Assembly (NCBI GenBank): GCA_023410885.1 | Contig: JAEYPI010000139.1 | Coordinates: 1 to 6,507 of the forward strand | DNA: 6,507 bases | Direction of reading: 5' to 3' | Source of the DNA: Bacillota bacterium | GTDB lineage: Bacteria > Bacillota > Clostridia > DSM-8532 | Shown here: positions 1-5,410 of the stretch, piece after piece | Layout of the letters: the number at the start of each line of letters is the position of its first letter | Numbering within the stretch: position 1 is the stretch's first letter | The notes under the pieces: generated by a model | The model's database searches: none | What the model was told of the DNA's origin: nothing | What the model saw: only the letters and a program-made list of their open reading frames with translations | Translations under genes and position numbers: made by a program

Positions 1-122
1 CTGAGGGCGGCCAGATGCCTAATATGCCCGAGGGAGGCCAGATGCCTAATATGCCTGAGGGTGGACAAATGCCTACAATGCCTGAGGGCGGCCAGATGCC
101 CACTATGCCCGATAGTAGTGAG
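1..122 (+). repeat. 27-bp in-frame tandem repeat encoding MPxMPEGGQ
   Basis: Units start at 15, 42, 69 and 96, each 27 bp and in frame with the CotH gene. They encode MPNMPEGGQ, MPNMPEGGQ, MPTMPEGGQ and a degenerate MPTMPDSSE. Bases 3-14 encode EGGQ, the end of a further unit, so the array continues upstream by an unknown number of copies. The units differ mainly at synonymous third positions (for example gagggaggccag, gagggtggacaa and gagggcggccag), so the amino acid sequence is better kept than the DNA. Confidence 0.93.
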
Positions 123-1466
123 ACCAACCCAGCACAAGGGGGGACCACGCAAAATAATGCTCCTTCAGAAAATTCTTCAAGCCGCGAAAGCAAAGGGCAA
201 CGAGGGGATCGAGGCAATTTCATGGGTGGCGGCATAGGCGGTTTTGGCGGTGGAATGGGCGGATTTGGTTCATCAGGCGGTAACCTCCAGTATTCAGATG
301 ATAACACAAGCAGCTATTCTGGCATTTTTAACAACGCGATAGGGAAAACCTCTGAGGAGGACCATAAAAGAGTTATCACAGCCCTCAAAAATTTGAGTAC
401 AGGAACAGACCTGGAGAAATATTTTGATGTAGATAAAATTCTCCGCTATATGGCAGCTCACACAGTTGTCGTTAACCTGGACAGCTATTCGTCCAGCATG
501 GCTCAAAACTACTACATCTATGAAAATGATGGCAAACTCACGATTTTACCATGGGACTATAATTTCTCATTCGGGGGTTTTCAGTCCGGGAGTGCCTCAA
601 GTGTTGTAAACTTTCCCATTGATACGCCAGTAAGTGGTGTGTCTCTGGAAGACAGACCGCTTTTTAATAAGCTTCTTGAAAATGAAGCCTATAAAGAGAA
701 GTACCACCAATATTTGAATGAGATCATGACGGGTTATTTTGCAGATGGTCAATGGGCTGAGAAAGTGGAGGCTCTTGATTCCTTAATTTCAAGTTATGTG
801 GAGAAGGATCCAACCGCATTCTCGACCTATGAGGAATACCAGAAAGCTCTACCGGCATTAACAACGCTTGGTGAGCTCCGAGCAGAGAGTATCATGGGAC
901 AGCTTGAAGGAACAGTACCTTCTACGACTGCAGGACAGAGTGAAAACCCAAGTGCCCTTATTCCCACCGGCAGTTTAAACTTGAGCGATTTAGGCAGAGG
1001 AATGGGTGGTGGTAACTTCGGAAATTGGAATAAACAAGATACGAGTAATAGTCAAGAAGGACAGGAAAAAACCGTCGGTGGTTTTGGAAATATGGCAGGT
1101 ATGCCAGATAGCACCACCATGCAAAAAGTAATAGAAATCATACAAAGTGCAAAGGGTGATAGTCTGACAGAAGAACAAATAGAACAGCTCACCGAGCTTG
1201 GCTTGACCGAAGATCAGATTACAGCCCTGCAAAGTATGGGAAATCGATTTGGGGGTGGATTACCCAATCAAATGGGTGATACCATGAAGGGAGATTTTGA
1301 AAGGCCCAACGGGAACAGTAGAGACCCTACTGGAAATACCAACGGGCAAGCCAATCCATCTGCAAATACAACAAATGGCAATTTCAATAACATCCTGATG
1401 GTTGGATTAGTTATCCTTTTAATTCTAGCAACGGTATTTGTGTCAAAACTGAGAAAGAACTACTGA
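1..1466 (+). CDS. CotH-family spore coat kinase-like protein, 5' end outside window
   Basis: The reading frame is open to the window edge: the codons before the ATG at 15 read EGGQ, continuing the repeat, so the true start lies upstream and 15 is not a start. Residues below are numbered from that Met. Residues 1-33 are Met-Pro repeats (MPNMPEGGQ type), 69-89 are Gly-rich, and about 100-295 match the C-terminal half of a CotH domain: YMAAHTVVVNLDSYSSS near 145-161, NYYIYENDGKLTILPWDYN near 165-183, then a PIDTPVSG segment and RPLFNKLLENEAYKEKYHQY near 214-233. CotH proteins are atypical kinases; B. subtilis CotH phosphorylates other spore coat proteins. The Asp of LDSY and of WDYN are probably the conserved catalytic or metal-binding residues (inference). 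Residues 300-458 are low complexity, with a short helical stretch at 365-408. Residues 460-476 form a hydrophobic segment followed by KLRKNY, a likely membrane anchor with a basic cytoplasmic tail. The N-terminal half and any signal peptide are missing, so the exact role is uncertain. Confidence 0.88.
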   Translation, partial: EGGQMPNMPEGGQMPNMPEGGQMPTMPEGGQMPTMPDSSETNPAQGGTTQNNAPSENSSSRESKGQRGDRGNFMGGGIGGFGGGMGGFGSSGGNLQYSDDNTSSYSGIFNNAIGKTSEEDHKRVITALKNLSTGTDLEKYFDVDKILRYMAAHTVVVNLDSYSSSMAQNYYIYENDGKLTILPWDYNFSFGGFQSGSASSVVNFPIDTPVSGVSLEDRPLFNKLLENEAYKEKYHQYLNEIMTGYFADGQWAEKVEALDSLISSYVEKDPTAFSTYEEYQKALPALTTLGELRAESIMGQLEGTVPSTTAGQSENPSALIPTGSLNLSDLGRGMGGGNFGNWNKQDTSNSQEGQEKTVGGFGNMAGMPDSTTMQKVIEIIQSAKGDSLTEEQIEQLTELGLTEDQITALQSMGNRFGGGLPNQMGDTMKGDFERPNGNSRDPTGNTNGQANPSANTTNGNFNNILMVGLVILLILATVFVSKLRKNY

Positions 1467-1522
1467 TAGTCTCAATAAGAGAGTGGACCCGTGCTGTATG
1501 ACCTTCTTTTTATCCTCCGAAC

Positions 1523-1553
1523 GAGCCACCCCGCAGCCCGGGTGGCTCTTTCC
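1523..1553 (+). terminator. Rho-independent terminator of the CotH-family gene
   Basis: GAGCCACCC (1523-1531) and GGGTGGCTC (1540-1548) form a perfect 9-bp GC-rich stem with an 8-nt loop, followed by TTTCC on the plus strand. It lies 57 bases after the CotH stop codon. The T-run is short. On the other strand the hairpin is followed by GTTCGGAGGATAAAAAG, which gives no T-run, so it acts mainly on the plus strand. Confidence 0.8.
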
Positions 1554-1689
1554 TATGAAGAACGAAAATAAACAAGAATTCAAGGTATTAAAACCAGACA
1601 CCCTACTAAAATTACAATACACGTCAAGAATGTAGTGAGGTATTTCAGCGCTTGATTGCAAATAAGTCAACAAATCCTAACTAAAGATT
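1554..1689. other. Intergenic spacer between convergent transcription units
   Basis: This AT-rich stretch lies between the terminator of the plus-strand CotH gene and the terminator of the minus-strand antiporter. I see no convincing gene, promoter or RNA in it. Confidence 0.6.
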
Positions 1690-1721
1690 AAAGAAAACAC
1701 ACTGTATTAGGTAATACTGTG
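1690..1721 (-). terminator. Intrinsic terminator overlapping the antiporter stop codon
   Basis: On the minus strand CACAGTATTA (1721-1712) pairs with TAATACagTGTG (1709-1698), leaving a 2-nt bulge and a short loop, and is followed by TTTTCTTT (1697-1690). The TAA stop codon (1709-1707) is inside the 3' arm, so the last codons of the antiporter form the 5' arm. The stem is AU-rich and modest in strength, but the position and T-run are right. Confidence 0.6.
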
Positions 1722-2897
1722 ATCGTGTTCTAGCAGCTTTTTAAAGGTGCTATCTATAGCTATAGCACCCATTGGGGCTGTAATCATTATAGCGAGCACT
1801 GCAACTGTAAGTATTACATTTCCAGACGTTATTCCGGCAGTAAGTGGAATAGAACCAATTGCAGCTTGAACAGTTGCTTTTGGAAGATAGGCCAAGGAAC
1901 AGAAGAGCTTCTCTTTGCTGTTGAGTTTTGTTTTTATTAGGCAGATGCTCACACCCAAAATTCTGAGAACAAGCGCACACAAAATGAGAACAACAGATAG
2001 GAGTCCGGCTTCAGATAAATATCTGATATCAACGGCTGCACCTACAAGAACAAACAAAAGAACCTCGGCGCCTACCCAAATTTTTGTGAATTTGCCCATC
2101 AAGCGTTTTGCGAGCATTTCATATGATTTTAATATTGTTCCCCCTAAAGCCATTACAGCAAGCAAACCTGATAGTGGGATATAAGGTTTTAAAATATCTT
2201 CAAGAGTTATAAAAAGAAAGGCTATGCACATAATGATCAATACTTTAATGGTATCTCTTAGGTGTATCCGTTTGAATATCCAAACGAGTAAAAGGCCTGA
2301 TACAATGCCGACGAACAACCCCAGGATTACAGAAATAGGTACAGATATCAGGCTAACGGCGTTAAATCCATTGCCTTGATACATTCCCATAAAGGCAGTA
2401 AATAAAACGATGACATATATGTCATCTACCGCTGCCCCTGCCATGATTAACTGGGGTATGCTTTTATTCTTTCCATAGCCACTCTCCATAAGATGAAGCA
2501 TTCTGGGAACGACTACAGCAGGCGATACTGCTGCTAACACGGTCCCCATAATTGCGGCTTCAAGAAATGAAATATTCAGAAAAATTGGAGCAAGGATAGT
2601 TACAGCAGCAAGTTCAAAAGTGGCCGGAACAAAGCACATTAAAATTGCAGGCCTTCCTACCTTTTTTAGATCTTTAATATCTAAAGAGAGACCTGCTCTT
2701 ATTAATATTACAATCAGTGCCATTTCTCTTAAATCAGCTGAAATATTAAGAATATCTGGTGATATAAGATTTAACACATAGGGACCAAGAATGATTCCTG
2801 TAAGAATCATCCCTAACAGTCCAGGTAGTTTTATACGCGTAAATAAACTGCTTAGGGTAAAACCCAAAATAATTATGAATGCAATACTGGTTAGCAT
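1707..2897 (-). CDS. CPA2/NHA-type cation:proton antiporter under fluoride riboswitch control
   Basis: This 396-residue integral membrane protein is almost entirely hydrophobic helices, as expected for the Na+/H+ exchanger fold of about 12-13 segments. The motifs resemble the NHA branch (SLC9B-like) of CPA2: LIRAGLSLD at 66-73, AAVSPAVVVPRML at 122-134, AGAAVDDI at 153-160 and LAYLPKATVQAAIGS at 335-349. The adjacent acidic pair D158-D159 corresponds to the ion-binding Asp-Asp of electrogenic CPA2 exchangers, and K340 lies in the family's conserved LPKATVQ block. There is no C-terminal TrkA-N or other regulatory domain, and the protein ends soon after the last helix (FKKLLEHDHSIT). The start is fixed by AAGGAGG ten bases upstream. 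It is preceded by a fluoride-type aptamer and terminator. Na+/H+ antiporters are among gene classes reported downstream of fluoride riboswitches, so a role in fluoride or ion/pH homeostasis under fluoride stress is likely. The transported cation (Na+, Li+ or K+) cannot be read from the sequence. Confidence 0.93.
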   Translation of the reverse strand: MLTSIAFIIILGFTLSSLFTRIKLPGLLGMILTGIILGPYVLNLISPDILNISADLREMALIVILIRAGLSLDIKDLKKVGRPAILMCFVPATFELAAVTILAPIFLNISFLEAAIMGTVLAAVSPAVVVPRMLHLMESGYGKNKSIPQLIMAGAAVDDIYVIVLFTAFMGMYQGNGFNAVSLISVPISVILGLFVGIVSGLLLVWIFKRIHLRDTIKVLIIMCIAFLFITLEDILKPYIPLSGLLAVMALGGTILKSYEMLAKRLMGKFTKIWVGAEVLLFVLVGAAVDIRYLSEAGLLSVVLILCALVLRILGVSICLIKTKLNSKEKLFCSLAYLPKATVQAAIGSIPLTAGITSGNVILTVAVLAIMITAPMGAIAIDSTFKKLLEHDHSIT

Positions 2898-2907
2898 GAT
2901 TAAATAT

Positions 2908-2914
2908 CCTCCTT
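2908..2914 (-). promoter_or_regulatory. Ribosome binding site of the antiporter
   Basis: AAGGAGG on the minus strand sits 10 nt from the ATG at 2897 and eight bases after the T-run of the leader terminator. It supports this start. It also shows that the terminator, not sequestration of the ribosome binding site, is the likely control point. Confidence 0.85.
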
Positions 2915-2921
2915 AAAGTGC

Positions 2922-2970
2922 AAAAAAGCTGATAACTCTGCGATAATTCAATCACAGAAGTCATCAGCTT
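2922..2970 (-). terminator. Riboswitch expression platform: intrinsic terminator overlapping the aptamer
   Basis: In the minus-strand RNA, AAGCTGATGACT (from 2970) pairs with AGTTATCAGCTT (ending at 2926) over 12 bp with one G-U pair. After a 1-nt bulge, CTGTG pairs with CGCAG for five more pairs around a 10-nt loop (2952-2943). The stem runs into TTTTTT (2927-2922). The 5' arm is the 3' half of the fluoride aptamer (GCTGATGACTTCTGTG). The aptamer and terminator are therefore mutually exclusive, giving a transcriptional ON switch when ligand is bound. Confidence 0.92.
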
Positions 2971-3020
2971 GATAAGCGGTTTAAGCAAATAATTTGCTAG
3001 GGGAGAACCTCATTCCCGAC
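2953..3020 (-). ncRNA. Fluoride riboswitch aptamer (crcB motif)
   Basis: On the minus strand the conserved blocks occur in order. GGGAATGAGGTTCTCCC (3017-3001) gives the first stem GGGA/TCCC with the ATGAGGTTC loop. After a spacer with a small hairpin come AAACCGC (2982-2976) and GCTGATGACTTCTGTG (2968-2953). GCTT/AAGC (2978-2975 and 2971-2968) forms the second stem. GAGGT of the first loop can pair with ACTTC of the tail (four Watson-Crick pairs and one G-U), the expected pseudoknot. This matches the crcB-motif pattern of GG-AUG-G-UUC-CC, AAAC-GC, GCUGAUG-C-UC as I know it. Known members sense F- through Mg2+ ions and switch on fluoride-resistance genes. The identification rests on manual motif matching and has not been scored with a covariance model. 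Confidence 0.92.
2984..2998 (-). other. Small hairpin inserted between the two aptamer stems
   Basis: AGCAAATTATTTGCT on the minus strand is a near-perfect palindrome: a 5-bp stem with a 5-nt loop, or 7-bp arms around one base. It sits between the first aptamer stem and the conserved AAAC block, where crcB-motif RNAs vary in length. It probably closes the extra length so that the pseudoknot core can still form (inference). Confidence 0.6.
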
Positions 3021-3027
3021 TTACACA

Positions 3028-3056
3028 ATATTAGCATACTCAATCCGCTAAAGCAA
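3028..3056 (-). promoter_or_regulatory. Sigma-A type promoter of the riboswitch-antiporter unit
   Basis: On the minus strand TTGCTT (3056-3051) is followed by a 17-nt spacer and TAATAT (3033-3028), with an extended-10 TGC just before it. The predicted transcription start is an A near 3022-3021, four to five bases before the first aptamer stem. That is what a transcriptional riboswitch needs: the nascent RNA begins with the aptamer. The stop codon of the upstream permease is only about 50 bases away. Confidence 0.78.
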
Positions 3057-3106
3057 GATAATAGCCACTATAATGTTGAGGAGAATACATGGTTGAGGCG
3101 TAAGTA

Positions 3107-4273
3107 TCAGTAAAACCTTTTTTTCTTACCTATAACCAGGGCTACGGCAAAGAAGGCCACCGCAAAACCTATTTCAATAAGAATATAAGATAAAATACTC
3201 TTCAAATGAGTGAAATCAAACTGAGTTAATGCTGCAATTTGGTTATTGGCTTTAACATACCAATAGGTTGGGGTAAAGCTTGCAATTTTCAAAACTGTAT
3301 CTCCTAAAAGTTCCTGAGACACGAAAACACCGCTTATAAAGCAAGGCCCCAAAGAGGCAATATTGCTGATGGCTGAAACTGCGTTACGACTCTTTACAAG
3401 GCTACCGATAAAATAACTTATGCTGGCAGCACAGATGGCAAACACCAGTGAGTTAATCAAAAAATAGACGGTATTAAGGTTAAAGCTGTTTTTAAAGTTA
3501 ATGAATAAACAGAGCACAATTGTAATCAACCATGTAACAAAGGTAAACATTAAAATAGCTAGGATAAACTCTATATTCATCTTATAAGTACTAAAGGGTG
3601 AACAGGCATTTCTTCTTTTTACATCCGGCTTGTTAAACACCAGCATAAGGGTGCTCATACCTAGGATAAGGACGGACATGATCGTATAGGACATATAGTT
3701 GAAAAAGTAGTTGGCATACGCTTGATCTGACGGCTTTGCGGTAGTTGTTTTCACCTCTACGGGAGTGCTTATTGACAAATCGGATTTGAGATGCTGTGCC
3801 AGAGATTCCTGGGTAATATCCCCCATATGATTCACATAGAGCCTCGCCGTATTAAAGTATTTATTAATGCTCAGGTCAATATAGACGTTGCTGACTGAAT
3901 TTGGAACGATTGTTTTTTTAAGCTGAATTTCTTCGCCCTTCATAAAACTCTCGGTGAAGCCCTTTGGTACACGAAGGATGTAGTTGACAGACCGGAAATA
4001 GAGCGCATCCTGCAAGGCTTCGGTCTCATCCGGGAGTTCAACGAAGTTCGCAATTTTGCCCAATTCGGTCTTAAGACCATCTATTAAAGGACTGCTTTCC
4101 TCACTAATAAAAGCCATATCTCTCTTGACCGGGCTAAATGAAGTATCTTTTTTTTGTTCACTTACCGTGGCTAAAGACACTATAAGCGAGAGGGATACGA
4201 AAACAACAACATAAATAATCATAGATGGTAAGTTTTTCTTAATGATTTTCATGCATAGCTTATAAACTTGCAT
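3107..4273 (-). CDS. ABC-2 type exporter permease, second subunit
   Basis: This 388-residue membrane protein has the ABC-2 permease topology. One N-terminal helix (about 17-36) is followed by an extracytoplasmic domain of about 155 residues (37-190). Five further helices lie at about 192-213, 234-258, 267-292, 303-321 and 357-381, and the tail is basic (GKKKRFY). The segment around 300-340 (AVSAISN...GPCFISGVFVSQELLG...FTPTYWYVKANN) resembles the conserved C-terminal region of YhgE/LnrN/DrrB-like permeases. The start at 4273 is supported by AAGGAGG seven bases upstream, which lies inside the end of the preceding permease gene. The 14-nt overlap suggests translational coupling and equal amounts of the two permeases, probably forming a heterodimer. 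The operon of ATPase (310 aa) plus two permeases of about 380 aa resembles LnrLMN (YfiLMN) of B. subtilis, which gives resistance to linearmycin-type polyenes. The substrate here is unknown. Confidence 0.88.
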   Translation of the reverse strand: MQVYKLCMKIIKKNLPSMIIYVVVFVSLSLIVSLATVSEQKKDTSFSPVKRDMAFISEESSPLIDGLKTELGKIANFVELPDETEALQDALYFRSVNYILRVPKGFTESFMKGEEIQLKKTIVPNSVSNVYIDLSINKYFNTARLYVNHMGDITQESLAQHLKSDLSISTPVEVKTTTAKPSDQAYANYFFNYMSYTIMSVLILGMSTLMLVFNKPDVKRRNACSPFSTYKMNIEFILAILMFTFVTWLITIVLCLFINFKNSFNLNTVYFLINSLVFAICAASISYFIGSLVKSRNAVSAISNIASLGPCFISGVFVSQELLGDTVLKIASFTPTYWYVKANNQIAALTQFDFTHLKSILSYILIEIGFAVAFFAVALVIGKKKRFY

Positions 4274-5399
4274 ATTTTCTCCTCCTTATGATGAAATAAG
4301 TCCCAGAGCAGAATAGAAGGATAAAGGCGCACAGAATTGCAATATTAGTAAAGAATCTTCCGAGGGTGTCATAATAGTAAAGGCAATAAAAGGCGTCTGT
4401 TAGCAAATTGATGGGGTTTAGGTACGAGAGAATAGGTGCTTTTTGCGCAATGATATATTTCATATCCTGGTACATCATACCGGACAGGAAGGAGCAGAAC
4501 ATGGTTGTAGTAAACAAGATGGCGATTTTTACTCCTTCTGATTTTTTTACAATGGCACTTATAAAGGCACCGAATGAAAGACCCGCAACAGAGCCTACAA
4601 GCATTGTAAGCAATGTGTAACCGATCTTGGAACCAAAATCGACCTTTAATGCAAAGAATAAATAGGCAAGCAACATAAGCATTTCAACAAGATGAATCAG
4701 TAGGGATGCACTGCTGCTGGCAATAAAGGCTCTCAGCTTATGGACAGGGGCAACATTTACCCGGGCGGCTGAGGGAGAAATATTGGCCTGAATCACCATG
4801 ATCTCCTGATTACCCAATAAGCTTCCATAAAAGCATGACATGGCAATCAATGAGTAAAAATAAGCAAGAATGCTATTGGGTTCAGCACTTGAAGCTGACA
4901 CCTCTTTAACGTATTCCTCGCGATTTCCAAGGTCATTCATTAAATCCTGATATCTGGCGGGATCTTCCGTCAATAGGGATGTGATAGCAGCCATTGTATG
5001 ATTGTAGTCATCAATAAAGCTCTTTATAATGGTCTGGCTTAAGCCGGATTTATTGACTACAAGCTTGATTGGTTCTCCCCCAACGATATACCCCATAACT
5101 TTATTATCCTTTAGTAATTGTTCCGCTTTATCTTTTGACGCAACAGTCAGGTTGAATAATCTGTCGTCACCATTTGAAGCATCGGTTATAACCGACTTAA
5201 AGGTCGCATTCTGCTGGTATTGGGCATCATCTACTACTGCTAAATCTATAGGTTGAAAAGCTTCACTGCTGCCTACATTGGATAAGGCCATGCTGAAAAA
5301 TGTAGCAAGAAACAGAGGAAACATCAATGTCCAAAATACCGTTTCCCGATCCCGCAGGAGACATTTAAGCCTGTATGTGAAGATATGTGCAAACATCAT
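4260..5399 (-). CDS. ABC-2 type exporter permease, first subunit
   Basis: This 379-residue protein has the ABC-2 layout. A short cytoplasmic start (MFAHIFTYRLKCLLRDRETVFW) leads into a first helix at about 21-40. A large extracytoplasmic domain (about 41-176) is followed by helices at about 177-198, 228-251, 257-283, 290-310 and 347-370, with a basic tail (IRRRKYASL). The phrase LLRDRETVFWTLMFPLF is typical of ABC-2 permeases of the DrrB/YhaP/LnrM kind, and LSYLNPINLLTDAFY near 324-338 matches their conserved C-terminal loop. It begins 11 bases after the ATPase stop and overlaps the next permease by 14 nt, so the three genes form one operon. Two adjacent ATG codons (5399 and 5396) follow a run of six G. 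The outer one is chosen, but the second is equally possible. It likely pairs with the following permease and the ATPase to export a lipophilic compound; the substrate cannot be inferred. Confidence 0.88.
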   Translation of the reverse strand: MMFAHIFTYRLKCLLRDRETVFWTLMFPLFLATFFSMALSNVGSSEAFQPIDLAVVDDAQYQQNATFKSVITDASNGDDRLFNLTVASKDKAEQLLKDNKVMGYIVGGEPIKLVVNKSGLSQTIIKSFIDDYNHTMAAITSLLTEDPARYQDLMNDLGNREEYVKEVSASSAEPNSILAYFYSLIAMSCFYGSLLGNQEIMVIQANISPSAARVNVAPVHKLRAFIASSSASLLIHLVEMLMLLAYLFFALKVDFGSKIGYTLLTMLVGSVAGLSFGAFISAIVKKSEGVKIAILFTTTMFCSFLSGMMYQDMKYIIAQKAPILSYLNPINLLTDAFYCLYYYDTLGRFFTNIAILCAFILLFCSGTYFIIRRRKYASL

Positions 5400-5404
5400 G
5401 ATTT

Positions 5405-5410
5405 CCCCCC
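5405..5410 (-). promoter_or_regulatory. Atypical G-run ribosome binding site of the first permease
   Basis: The minus strand reads TAAGGGGGGAAATCATGATG. The ATPase stop TAA leads straight into six G, five bases before the first of two ATGs. AAGGGGGG pairs less well with the 16S tail than the AAGGAGG used by the other complete genes here. This may lower initiation or make it depend on ribosomes finishing the ATPase. Confidence 0.65.

Noticed and set aside
1..122. Tandem repeats as a CRISPR array or mobile element end.
   Set aside because: The 27-bp units are directly adjacent, without spacers, in frame and coding. They are an amino acid repeat.
990..1232. Minus-strand frames opposite the CotH gene.
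   Set aside because: They are antisense to a long coding frame with clear domain content and lack ribosome binding sites.
1498..1635. A 45-codon plus-strand reading frame downstream of the CotH gene.
   Set aside because: It has no Shine-Dalgarno site, contains the whole CotH terminator hairpin and shows no recognisable protein character.
1915..2184. An 89-codon plus-strand reading frame opposite the antiporter.
   Set aside because: It lies wholly antisense to a well-supported membrane protein gene, has no ribosome binding site and no family resemblance. It is a shadow frame.
2746..2988. An 80-codon minus-strand frame overlapping the antiporter start and riboswitch.
   Set aside because: Its start lies inside the aptamer and it runs out of frame over the antiporter. 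The region is better explained by the RNA structure and the strong ribosome binding site at 2908-2914.
2922..3020. Reading the antiporter leader as a sodium, lithium or c-di-AMP riboswitch, which would also suit an ion transporter.
   Set aside because: The conserved blocks and pseudoknot match the fluoride crcB motif. I do not see the features of the other classes, although no covariance model could be run.
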